This document shows, piece after piece, positions 1 through 7,359 of a stretch of 64,000 bases of DNA (positions within the stretch are counted from its first letter, which is position 1; each line of letters begins with the position of its first letter). The notes beneath the pieces are model-generated. The model searched no databases and was not told the origin of the DNA. It saw nothing but the letters and a program-made list of their open reading frames with translations. The stretch lies in the NCBI RefSeq assembly GCF_024347335.1, contig NZ_AP025464.1, forward strand, positions 310,001 to 374,000, given 5' to 3'. Both the position numbers and the translations under genes were made by a program. The DNA is from Vibrio celticus. GTDB taxonomy: Bacteria > Pseudomonadota > Gammaproteobacteria > Enterobacterales > Vibrionaceae.

Positions 1-389
1 GTTCTGACCAAGTGGGGCGACTGTTTGGCCATTCAGACCATTTCACTCTGGTTGCGGAAGCATCCGATAAAGTAGTGGGCCATATTACTTTATTCATGAC
101 CACCAAGGTAAGAGACAGGCACTGCGCGGGTCTTGGTATTGCGATTCACCCGGATGTCCATGGCAAAGGGGTAGGTAAGGCGTTAATGCAAGAAGCTATC
201 AATCAGGCGGATAACTGGCTTAACCTCGTGCGTCTTGAGTTAGAGGTTCATGCCGATAACCACGCCGCTATTGCTTTGTATGAACGTGTAGGCTTTCAGT
301 TAGAAGGCACAAAAAGACTCAGTACGTTCAAAGCGGGTAAGTACATCGATATGTTGCTGATGTCGAGAATACGACCAGATTACCGTTGA
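1..389 (+). CDS. GNAT family N-acetyltransferase (5' partial)
   Basis: This is the 3' part of a gene whose start lies before the window: the frame is open through base 1, and the GTG at 12 is probably internal. The protein shows the GNAT acetyl-CoA fold. A beta strand with VVGHITL precedes the pyrophosphate-binding loop HPDVHGKGVGKALM (the Q/R-x-x-G-x-G/A type), and near the C-terminus come NHAAIALYERVGF and an EGT segment, typical of the last strands. From memory the sequence resembles E. coli YhhY/AaaT, an L-amino-acid N-acetyltransferase, so transfer of acetyl to an amino group is likely. The substrate cannot be deduced. It is followed by a weak hairpin (394-407) without a clear U tract. 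Confidence 0.85.
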   Translation, partial: SDQVGRLFGHSDHFTLVAEASDKVVGHITLFMTTKVRDRHCAGLGIAIHPDVHGKGVGKALMQEAINQADNWLNLVRLELEVHADNHAAIALYERVGFQLEGTKRLSTFKAGKYIDMLLMSRIRPDYR

Positions 390-481
390 GATCGAACCAA
401 ACGGTTCCTGCTTTAGAAATCGGTTAATGAGTAATTGATTAGTGAAATTCCCATTGAACTCTGTATAGTAGCAACCGTTTG

Positions 482-548
482 CTTCGTATAACCCCAATGA
501 TATGGTTTGGGGGTCTCTACCAGCTCCCGCAAAGTGCTGATTACGAAG
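482..548 (+). promoter_or_regulatory. Adenine-type purine riboswitch aptamer
   Basis: The segment folds as a purine riboswitch. P1 is a perfect 7-bp helix (482-488 with 542-548). P2 is 492-497 with 507-512 and P3 is 521-526 with 534-539, with one T-T mismatch (525/535). The loop-loop contacts are preserved: GG at 504-505 can pair with CC at 527-528. The core TCTACC lies at 516-521. The specificity base in J3/1 is T541, equivalent to U74 of the V. vulnificus add aptamer, which selects adenine rather than guanine. A -10-like TATAGT at 464-469 would start the transcript just before P1. Its position in front of a purine deaminase supports an adenine-responsive leader. The fold was drawn by hand. 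Confidence 0.93.
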
Positions 549-564
549 GGTTTAGATCACAATA

Positions 565-647
565 GTGTTCTTACTCTTTGTAATGGCGTTCAAAAATATC
601 CTGTCTATTATTCAGAGTAAGAGCACACCTAAAATCCATAGTAGGTG
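565..647 (+). promoter_or_regulatory. Expression platform of the adenine riboswitch with SD-sequestering stem
   Basis: Downstream of the aptamer, 565-577 and 614-626 can form a 13-bp helix with one G-U pair around a 36-nt loop. Directly after it, CACCT (626-630) is complementary to AGGTG (643-647), which contains the Shine-Dalgarno sequence of the deaminase gene, spaced a few bases from the ATG at 652. No terminator U tract is seen, so translational control is more likely than transcription termination. Which helix ligand binding favours cannot be read from sequence alone. Confidence 0.55.
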
Positions 648-651
648 AAAT

Positions 652-1674
652 ATGAACGCATTTATTCAAGGGCTCCCAAAAGTAGAGTTGCATTTACACA
701 TTGAAGGCTCGCTTGAGCCTGAGTTACTTTTCCAGCTTGCTCAACGCAATGGCATTGAGCTGCCTTATTCATCCCCAGAGCAACTAAGACGCGCATACGA
801 ATTTGATGATTTGCAATCATTTTTGGATATCTATTATCAAGGTGCCGATGCATTGCGCACGGAACAAGATTTCTATGATTTAACTTGGGCGTATTTAGAG
901 CGCTGTAAAGCCGACAATGTTATTCATACTGAGATTTTCTTTGATCCTCAAACACATACGGAGCGTGGTATTGCATTTGAAACTGTGATTAACGGGATTC
1001 ATCGTGCGCTTGAACAGGGTCATAAAGAGTTGGGCATTACCTCTCAAATCATCGCATGTTTTCTGCGCCATTTATCTGAAGAGAGCGCCATTCAAACGTT
1101 CGCAGAGGTATTGAAGCATCAAGATAAGATCGTCGGGGTTGGACTGGACTCTTCTGAATTAGGACACCCACCAGAGAAGTTCAAGCGTGTATTCCAACAA
1201 GCAAAACAAGCGGGCTTCTTGACGGTGGCGCATGCAGGAGAAGAAGGGCCGGCTCAAAACATTGTCGATGCGATTGAAATGCTCAGCGTGAGTCGAGTGG
1301 ATCATGGTGTCCAGTGCATGACAGACGAAGCTCTAATCGAAGAGCTGATTGAAACCAAAATGCCACTGACGGTGTGCCCACTGTCGAATATTAAATTGCG
1401 TGTATTCGATGTGATGGAAGACCACAACATTGTCGAACTGCTCAGAAAGGGTGTGGCTGTAACGATTAACTCGGATGACCCTGCTTATTTTGGTGGTTAC
1501 ATGTCGGATAACTTTAATGCGGTGAGCCAAGCTCATGAGATGACGCATCAGGAGTTAGCGCAGTTTAGTTTGAATGCGATAGACGCGAGCTTTATTGAAG
1601 CACCATTGAAAGAGCAATATCGAGAGCTTGTTCAAGGTTACCTTTCTAAAGCTGATTCTGACCAGAATTTCTAG
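652..1674 (+). CDS. add: Adenine deaminase (adenosine deaminase family, type 2)
   Basis: This 340-residue cytosolic zinc hydrolase of the amidohydrolase superfamily most likely deaminates adenine to hypoxanthine in purine salvage. Metal and catalytic residues are visible: HLH at residues 14-16, the HAGEEG segment (His and catalytic Glu), DHG, and NSDDPAYF near the C-terminus. The segment CPLSNIKLRVF and overall length match bacterial adenine deaminases (for example the Pseudomonas PA0148 type, from memory) better than classical adenosine deaminases, which carry CPTSN at this place. Many genomes nevertheless label it adenosine deaminase. The ATG is preceded by AGGTG, which lies in the riboswitch expression platform, so adenine should control its translation. 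A strong terminator follows at 1801. Confidence 0.93.
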   Translation: MNAFIQGLPKVELHLHIEGSLEPELLFQLAQRNGIELPYSSPEQLRRAYEFDDLQSFLDIYYQGADALRTEQDFYDLTWAYLERCKADNVIHTEIFFDPQTHTERGIAFETVINGIHRALEQGHKELGITSQIIACFLRHLSEESAIQTFAEVLKHQDKIVGVGLDSSELGHPPEKFKRVFQQAKQAGFLTVAHAGEEGPAQNIVDAIEMLSVSRVDHGVQCMTDEALIEELIETKMPLTVCPLSNIKLRVFDVMEDHNIVELLRKGVAVTINSDDPAYFGGYMSDNFNAVSQAHEMTHQELAQFSLNAIDASFIEAPLKEQYRELVQGYLSKADSDQNF

Positions 1675-1800
1675 CGGCTGTGCCCATTTACTAGCAGCTG
1701 AGTATAAAGCGCTAGGATGGCCAACTAAAGTGGATGGTAAAGTGTTATCGACTGAGTTTGCTTAATCTCTATAAGCCTAAATCATCTAGATGAAGACAAA

Positions 1801-1834
1801 AAAGAAGCTGGCAGTTTGCCAGCTTCTTTCATTT
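1801..1834. terminator. Bidirectional rho-independent terminator
   Basis: A 13-bp perfect stem (1801-1813 with 1817-1829) closes a 3-nt loop and is flanked by an A run on the left and a T run on the right. It can terminate the deaminase transcript rightward and the convergent DUF2057 transcript leftward. Confidence 0.85.
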
Positions 1835-1853
1835 TTAAATTAAGCTCATTGAG

Positions 1854-2525
1854 CTACTTGTTCACGTAGTCTTTGAATTTCTGCTTGGTTTCAGCATCCG
1901 CTTTTTCGTACCAGAAATAGAGCATCTCTTCAGCTGTATTTGCTGCATTTCCGTCAATCTTTGCTGGAAGCGTTACCGGTTGTGCGACAGCAGCTGCTAC
2001 GCCCGCGCTAGCACCTACTGTAAGTGCTGCGATGCCACCTTTCTGGTTGTATTCCTTCGCTTCTTGTGGGTACTTACGACCAATCTGCATGCCATCTTTG
2101 ATTAGCTTATCTTGCTTAACACTGATTGCATTTTGGTTTTCATCAACCAGTTTCCAATCTAAGTTTTGAAGGCCTTTTTTCGCTTCGTTGGTGTTACGGA
2201 ACTTAGGCATGTCAAACGTCAAGGCAGTGTCTGTCGCATCAAAAGTAGCAATAATGGTATCGCTATCGACAAACTCACGGTCGTTACCTTGGCTGAACGC
2301 GAGTTGATACTTAAAAACAATTTGGTTTACACCGTCTGGAACGGTGATCGTTTTGCTCGAAGAGAAGAAACCACCGTCGAGATCAGGTTTAGCCTCATTA
2401 ACAGCTAAGACTTCGACTAAAGCATCTGCGCTAGAAGGTACTTCAATTGTTACGTCAGCTAACACTTGTGGTGCTGCGATAATTGTGGACAGCAGCGCAA
2501 TGGATTGTAAATTTTTCATAATCAT
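1854..2525 (-). CDS. Secreted DUF2057 (UPF0319, YccT-like) protein
   Basis: This 223-residue protein begins with a short signal peptide ending near VLADV, so it is periplasmic. The body matches the DUF2057/UPF0319 family: a beta-rich first half with a VFKYQLAF segment, a FDMPKFRN segment, then a helical part with an Ala/Gly-rich stretch around residues 165-180 and a charged C-terminus containing LYFWYEKAD. The E. coli relative YccT (also called CsgI) has been linked to curli inhibition, but the function in vibrios is not established. The start could be the ATG at 2525 or the one at 2519, since the first residues read M-I-M-K. It stands alone, facing the deaminase gene, with the IS5 element inserted about 125 bp upstream of its start. 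Confidence 0.85.
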   Translation of the reverse strand: MIMKNLQSIALLSTIIAAPQVLADVTIEVPSSADALVEVLAVNEAKPDLDGGFFSSSKTITVPDGVNQIVFKYQLAFSQGNDREFVDSDTIIATFDATDTALTFDMPKFRNTNEAKKGLQNLDWKLVDENQNAISVKQDKLIKDGMQIGRKYPQEAKEYNQKGGIAALTVGASAGVAAAVAQPVTLPAKIDGNAANTAEEMLYFWYEKADAETKQKFKDYVNK

Positions 2526-2650
2526 ACAGTTGTTTATAGGCAGTTAAATTACAATCGCACGGTAAGAGCTCCAATTCAAGTCGTGTCATAAGGATTTGAA
2601 AAAATTTGCGAAATCTTAACGCAACGGTCATATATCAAGGTTCATATTGA

Positions 2651-3539
2651 CTAGGGCGTGTTGATCTTTGCTGTACATTTCGCGTTCAACAATACATCGG
2701 TAGCCACATTAACATGAATGCCAGCGATAACATGCTGGCATAATTCCTTTCTAGCTTGTCATATCTACTTGAAATAGCTCGATAATGCTTAATTCTCCCA
2801 AAGGCATTTTCGACCAAGTGACGATACTTGTATAAACACCAATCCATACTGTCTTTGTCTATATCTTGTCCGTAATTGCGTTTAGCAATTACCGTTTCTC
2901 CGCCACGTTCCTTAACAAAAATACGGAAAGGTTCGCTGTCATATCCTTTATCACAAACGATGGTATTAACTTCATCGAGTTGCTCAACTAAGCTTTCGGC
3001 ATGCACTATATCGTGGCGTTGTCCCTCTGATAAATCAAAGCAAATCGGCAGGCCACCACTATCTACGGCTAAGTGAATTTTGGTTGAGTTGCCCCCGCGA
3101 CTTTTTCCTATTTGCTCTGAACTTTCAGTAGCTGCACCTGTACTATGCTGATGTGCTCTAACTATAGAGCCATCAAGAAATACCCATTCAAAATCAGCCA
3201 TGTTAGATAAGCTTTTGAAAAGATTATCTAAAATCCCTTTCTTTGACCAAAGATTAAATCGTCTGTAAACGGTACTCCACTCTCCGAACTCAGAGGGTAG
3301 ATCTCGCCAAGGAATACCTGTTCTCATTCGATAAAGTATTCCTTCAAATGTCATTCGATGTTCAGTTTTATCGTAAATACGACCTGTACTTTTCATAACT
3401 TGGAGTAGCAGTTCCCAGCGAATATCAGTTAGCATTGTTCTTGGCATGGTATTGGTTATGGTTTTACTTTTGGCGAAGCAAATTATAACTCTTTACCATG
3501 CTGTTCAAAAAACACTCACGAAAGATCAACACGCCCTAG
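2651..3539. mobile_element. IS5-family insertion sequence with matching terminal inverted repeats
   Basis: The two ends are inverted copies of each other over 19 bases: 2651-2669 and the complement of 3521-3539 both read CTAGGGCGTGTTGATCTTT. The outermost CTAG is palindromic and may include the target duplication (TA or CTAG), as in IS5-family elements. One transposase gene lies inside on the minus strand. The element sits between the DUF2057 gene and the first sulfatase gene and breaks no recognisable gene. Confidence 0.88.
2686..3447 (-). CDS. IS5-family transposase
   Basis: This 253-residue DDE transposase is a single uninterrupted frame. The N-terminal part carries the DUF4096-like segment of IS5/IS427 transposases (RMTFEGILYRMRTGIPWRDL). 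The catalytic triad is visible as D92 in VFLDGSIV, D166 in DKGYDS and E213 in VENAFGRIKHYR. Many IS427-group elements split this protein into two overlapping frames, but here it is fused. It fills most of the element between the inverted repeats and looks complete, so the element may be active. Confidence 0.93.
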   Translation of the reverse strand: MPRTMLTDIRWELLLQVMKSTGRIYDKTEHRMTFEGILYRMRTGIPWRDLPSEFGEWSTVYRRFNLWSKKGILDNLFKSLSNMADFEWVFLDGSIVRAHQHSTGAATESSEQIGKSRGGNSTKIHLAVDSGGLPICFDLSEGQRHDIVHAESLVEQLDEVNTIVCDKGYDSEPFRIFVKERGGETVIAKRNYGQDIDKDSMDWCLYKYRHLVENAFGRIKHYRAISSRYDKLERNYASMLSLAFMLMWLPMYC

Positions 3540-3635
3540 TGTGAGTTCTTATTTTTGAAAAATGAGCGGATAGCTTTGGTATGAATTCTATGAGTTGACG
3601 GTTTCCGCCTATATGTTCTCTGTATTGGATACTAA

Positions 3636-3669
3636 AAAGCCGAGATAACGTTTGAGCTATCACGGCTTT
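3636..3669 (-). terminator. Rho-independent terminator of the first sulfatase gene
   Basis: The stem 3636-3642 with 3663-3669 is extended after one mismatch by 3644-3647 with 3658-3661. On the minus strand it ends in a run of five T. It lies 40 bp beyond the stop codon of the leftward sulfatase gene. Confidence 0.75.
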
Positions 3670-3709
3670 GTTTGCTTCACTAGAAGGGTGACTGTTAGTA
3701 AGCTAGTTA

Positions 3710-5272
3710 TTACTTAGCTTGCGCTGCTGCCGCTTCTAGTTGCTTAAGTTTACCTTGAAGCATGTAAGCATTTTGGTTGAAGTTACCAGGGTTCAACACT
3801 TGGCTTTGCTGCATAGGGTAGTCAGGTAGCGTGTTCATGAACTCTTGTACTTTGCCGCCTACTGGTACGAATAACCACATGTTGTCTGCCATCCAGCGTA
3901 GGTACATGCCCGATTCGTGTGGTGCTTTTTCGAATGGGTCAGCACGTAGGTGAACAACTTGAGGCCAGTTTGGTTGGAAGCGCACAGCATCAACGATGTT
4001 ACCGTCCATTACTGCGAACGAAATCTTGAAGTCATTCCAACGAACTGCGTTTAGCTCAGCGTTAGCAGAGAAGTAAAGCATGCTGTCACGAGGGCCTTCC
4101 TCTTCTTTGCCTTGGAAGTAAGGTAGGAAGTTGTAACCATCTAGGTGAACACGCCAGTTTTTACCGTTGTAAGTTGCACCTTTATCAGACGCAAGTTTCT
4201 CAACCACTTTATCATCACCAGCGGCTGCTAGTAGAGTAGGGATCCAGTCTTGGTGCCCCATGATATCGTTGATCTTAGTTCCCGGTTTGATAGTACCAGG
4301 CCAGCGAACTAGCTGAGGAACACGCATACCGCCTTCGTAAGTTGTACCTTTTTCACCGTGGAAGTAAGTAGCACCACCATCAGGCCAAGATACCGTTTCT
4401 GCACCGTTATCGGTCGAGTAGATAACGATTGTGTTGTCTGCGATTTTAAGCTCATCAAGCTTGTCTAAAAGGATACCCACTTGGTCATCGTGCTCTAACA
4501 TGCCATCAGCGTAGATGCTGATACCAGATGCGCCTTGGTATTTTTCTTGTAGACGAGTCCACACGTGCATACGAGTGGTGTTGTGCCAAATGAAGAATGG
4601 TTTGTCAGCTTTTACTGCTTTTTCCATGAAGGCTAGAGATTCTTCTAGGAACTCTTCATCCGCATGCTCCATACGCTTACGTGTCATAGGGCCTGTATCT
4701 TCAATCTTACCGTCAGAAGTCGATTTGATTACACCACGAGGGCCAAAGTTCTTACGGAACTCAGGGTCTTTAGGGTAGTAGTATGTCTCTGGCTCTTCTT
4801 CCGCGTTTAGGTGGTACAGGTTACCGAAGAACTGGTCAAAACCGTGGTTCGTTGGAAGGTGTTTGTCTTGGTCACCCATGTGGTTCTTACCGAACTGAGC
4901 GGTCATGTAGCCCTGTTCTTTAAGAAGGTCTGCGATCGTTGGAGCCCAATCAGGGATACCGTGGTCCGAACCTGGCATACCGATAGTCAGTAGACCTGTA
5001 CGGAAAGGTTCTTGACCGGTTAGGAATGCAGCACGACCAGCAGTACACGATTGTTGACCGTAGTGGTCAGTAAATAGTGCGCCTTCGTTAGCAATACGGT
5101 CGATGTTAGGTGTTTCGTAACCCATCATACCGTTGTTGTATGCACTGATGTTGAATACACCAATGTCATCACCCCAGATAGCAAGAATGTTTGGTTTTTC
5201 TGCTGCTGTTGCCGCTGAAGATGCTGCTAATAAGCCAACACCTAATGCTAGTTTATTAATTTTAGTACCCAT
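3710..5272 (-). CDS. Secreted type I sulfatase (paralogue 1)
   Basis: This 520-residue S1-type sulfatase hydrolyses a sulfate ester in the periplasm or outside the cell; the substrate is unknown. A signal peptide ends at ATAA (about residue 24), followed directly by the metal-binding start KPNILAIWGDDIG. The modification motif is C-T-A-G-R with Cys76, the residue that becomes formylglycine. The motif is C-x-A-x-R rather than C-x-P-x-R, a form anSME enzymes accept, and an anSME gene lies at 26222. Other family marks are GKNHMGD, the YSTDNG metal site and a GEKGTTYEGGMRVP segment. The start ATG has a GGAGT Shine-Dalgarno. It is divergent from and closely related to the sulfatase at 5620. Confidence 0.95.
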   Translation of the reverse strand: MGTKINKLALGVGLLAASSAATAAEKPNILAIWGDDIGVFNISAYNNGMMGYETPNIDRIANEGALFTDHYGQQSCTAGRAAFLTGQEPFRTGLLTIGMPGSDHGIPDWAPTIADLLKEQGYMTAQFGKNHMGDQDKHLPTNHGFDQFFGNLYHLNAEEEPETYYYPKDPEFRKNFGPRGVIKSTSDGKIEDTGPMTRKRMEHADEEFLEESLAFMEKAVKADKPFFIWHNTTRMHVWTRLQEKYQGASGISIYADGMLEHDDQVGILLDKLDELKIADNTIVIYSTDNGAETVSWPDGGATYFHGEKGTTYEGGMRVPQLVRWPGTIKPGTKINDIMGHQDWIPTLLAAAGDDKVVEKLASDKGATYNGKNWRVHLDGYNFLPYFQGKEEEGPRDSMLYFSANAELNAVRWNDFKISFAVMDGNIVDAVRFQPNWPQVVHLRADPFEKAPHESGMYLRWMADNMWLFVPVGGKVQEFMNTLPDYPMQQSQVLNPGNFNQNAYMLQGKLKQLEAAAAQAK

Positions 5273-5619
5273 AAGGACTCCGATTCACTTTTAAGATTAA
5301 TGCGTTAGAACAACGCATCGATGAGCAAATGTTATTCTCAAAATTCCGTTACGTCCTTTTATAGTGCTTATAACCAATCGTTATGATGCATGGTTAACTT
5401 GCTGATTAAATTGAATTTAGGCTGATGGTTACCAGAAACCCTTAGATAACATGTGTGATCCTTATCATGTTTGTCGCCGTAAACCTTATCGATAACTTCT
5501 GCACCTGTATCTGAATAAAAAATGACAAAAAGATTAATAGCTTAGCGAACCTCGCGCATGCTTAAAAAATGGACTATACGTTGTAGGGCAGGATGCAAAT
5601 AACTCACGAAGAGGTTTCT
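5273..5619. promoter_or_regulatory. Divergent control region between the two sulfatase genes
   Basis: About 350 bp without a gene separate the two sulfatase starts. The region is A/T-rich and contains the palindrome described at 5370-5384. Promoter hexamers could not be assigned with confidence. The downstream gene has a possible ATG at 5593, but the ATG at 5620 has the better Shine-Dalgarno (GAGGT at 5611-5615). Confidence 0.5.
5370..5384. promoter_or_regulatory. Candidate LysR-type operator (ATAAC-N5-GTTAT)
   Basis: The 15-bp perfect inverted repeat ATAACCAATCGTTAT contains the T-N11-A pattern typical of LysR-type binding sites. A site with the same arms and a different spacer lies at 9849-9863 before the MoxR operon, and a related palindrome lies at 26145-26161. 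Binding by the LysR protein at 16674 is an inference. Confidence 0.4.
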
Positions 5620-7167
5620 ATGACAGCGAAATATGGCGCTAAACGTCGATTAGCGATTTTGGGTACAGCAATGATGGCCGCGTCCAGCGCCACTTTTGCG
5701 GCAGAAAAGCCAAATATATTGGTCATTTGGGGGGACGATATTGGTCAATCCAATGTGAGTGCATACACCTTCGGTCTCATGGGTTACAAAACCCCGAATA
5801 TTGATAGCATCGCCAAAGAAGGGATGATGTTTACGGATTACTACGCAGAGCAATCTTGTACTGCGGGTCGCTCTACCTTTATTACGGGACAAAGTGTATT
5901 ACGAACAGGTTTGAGTAAAGTAGGTTTGCCGGGCGCAGACATTGGCTTACAAGCAGAAGACGCGACAATCGCAGAAATGCTGAAACCTATGGGTTACATG
6001 ACAGGTCAATTTGGTAAAAACCACCTTGGCGACAAAGATGAATTTCTTCCAACAGCACACGGGTTTGACGAATTTTTTGGCAACCTTTACCACCTGAATG
6101 CTGAAGAAGAACCAGAGAATGAAGATTACCCAACCGATCCTGAGTTTCGTAAGAAGTTCGGTCCGCGTGGTGTCATTAAGTCATTCGCTGATGGCAAGAT
6201 TGAAGATACGGGTCCACTGACGCGTAAGCGTATGGAAACGGTCGATGAAGAAACACTAGACGCGGCACTTGATTTCATGGATCGCGCAGTGAAAGCGGAC
6301 AAACCATTCTTCGTTTGGTGGAACGCAACACGTATGCACTTTAGAACGCACGTGAAAGCCGATAGTAAAGGTGTGACCGGTGTCGGTAACTACGCTGATG
6401 GTATGGTTGAGCACGATCGACACGTTGGGCAACTATTGAAGCAAGTGGATGAGTTGGGAATCAAAGACAACACCATCGTTTTCTACTCAACGGATAACGG
6501 CCCACACATGAACTCTTGGCCAGATGCGGGTACAACCCCGTTCCGTGGTGAGAAAAACACTAACTGGGAAGGAGCATACCGTGTACCAGCAATGGTCCGT
6601 TGGCCTGGTAAGATTGAACCAGGAACAGTATCCAATGAAATCATGCACCACATGGACTGGATGCCAACTTTCGTTGCCGCTGCTGGTGATGACCAAATCA
6701 AAGAGAAATTGCTGAAAGGTCATACTGCCGGTGATAAAACGTTTAAGGTTCACTTAGATGGTTATAACTTCCTTCCTTACCTAACGGGTGAAGAAGAAAA
6801 AGGCCGTCGTTCAGAGATCTTCTACTTTACCGATGATGGCGATTTAGCGGCGCTTCGTTACAACCAATGGAAAGCGGTGTTCATGGAGCAACGTGCAACG
6901 GGTACCATGCAGATTTGGGCTGAACCGTTCGTGACGTTACGTCTTCCTAAGCTGTTTAACCTGCGTATGGACCCATACGAAAATGCAGACATTACATCGA
7001 ACACATACTACGACTGGTTGTTAGACCATGCTTATATGTTCGTTCCAGCACAAGCGTACGTTGGCAAGTTCCTAGAAACGTTTGCTGAATATCCGCCACG
7101 CCAAAAAGCCGCGAGCTTTAGCTTGGATCAGGTAATGGAAAAACTTCAGGAATCTCATAACAAGTAA
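5620..7167 (+). CDS. Secreted type I sulfatase (paralogue 2)
   Basis: This is a second S1-type sulfatase, about 515 residues from the ATG at 5620; an in-frame ATG at 5593 would add nine residues ahead of the signal peptide. The signal peptide ends near TFAA. The mature part opens with EKPNILVIWGDDIG and carries the same C-T-A-G-R formylglycine motif within EQSCTAGRSTF. GKNHLGD, FYSTDNGPH and FRGEKNTNWEGAYRVP are further active-site and fold segments. Long stretches match the divergent paralogue (for example the FFGNLYHLNAEEEPE region), so the pair arose by duplication. The substrate is unknown. Activity should depend on the anSME gene at 26222 unless another maturase exists elsewhere. Confidence 0.94.
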   Translation: MTAKYGAKRRLAILGTAMMAASSATFAAEKPNILVIWGDDIGQSNVSAYTFGLMGYKTPNIDSIAKEGMMFTDYYAEQSCTAGRSTFITGQSVLRTGLSKVGLPGADIGLQAEDATIAEMLKPMGYMTGQFGKNHLGDKDEFLPTAHGFDEFFGNLYHLNAEEEPENEDYPTDPEFRKKFGPRGVIKSFADGKIEDTGPLTRKRMETVDEETLDAALDFMDRAVKADKPFFVWWNATRMHFRTHVKADSKGVTGVGNYADGMVEHDRHVGQLLKQVDELGIKDNTIVFYSTDNGPHMNSWPDAGTTPFRGEKNTNWEGAYRVPAMVRWPGKIEPGTVSNEIMHHMDWMPTFVAAAGDDQIKEKLLKGHTAGDKTFKVHLDGYNFLPYLTGEEEKGRRSEIFYFTDDGDLAALRYNQWKAVFMEQRATGTMQIWAEPFVTLRLPKLFNLRMDPYENADITSNTYYDWLLDHAYMFVPAQAYVGKFLETFAEYPPRQKAASFSLDQVMEKLQESHNK

Positions 7168-7197
7168 GCGATTGTTTGAGTCAAACTGAACAGATTG

Positions 7198-7222
7198 AAG
7201 AGCTCTTAGGAGCTCTTTTTTT
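7198..7222 (+). terminator. Rho-independent terminator after sulfatase 2
   Basis: An 8-bp stem AAGAGCTC/GAGCTCTT (7198-7205 with 7210-7217) closes a 4-nt loop and runs into seven T. It separates the sulfatase from the cytochrome gene, so these are probably distinct transcripts. Confidence 0.85.
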
Positions 7223-7359
7223 ATGCGCATATCGATGAGTAAATCTCGGTCGTGAATACGAGTCACAACTATGGAGCTCATTGCCACTAAATAATTGTAA
7301 ATTCGTTGTTTTTACGTCTACCTTATTAAGCATAAGCATGTATAAAAACAAGGAATGTT

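Noticed and set aside
394..407. Hairpin after the acetyltransferase as a terminator
   Set aside because: Only five pairs and no T run.
300..497. A 65-codon leftward frame
   Set aside because: It overlaps the end of the acetyltransferase gene and the 5' part of the riboswitch, has no ribosome site and shows no family features.
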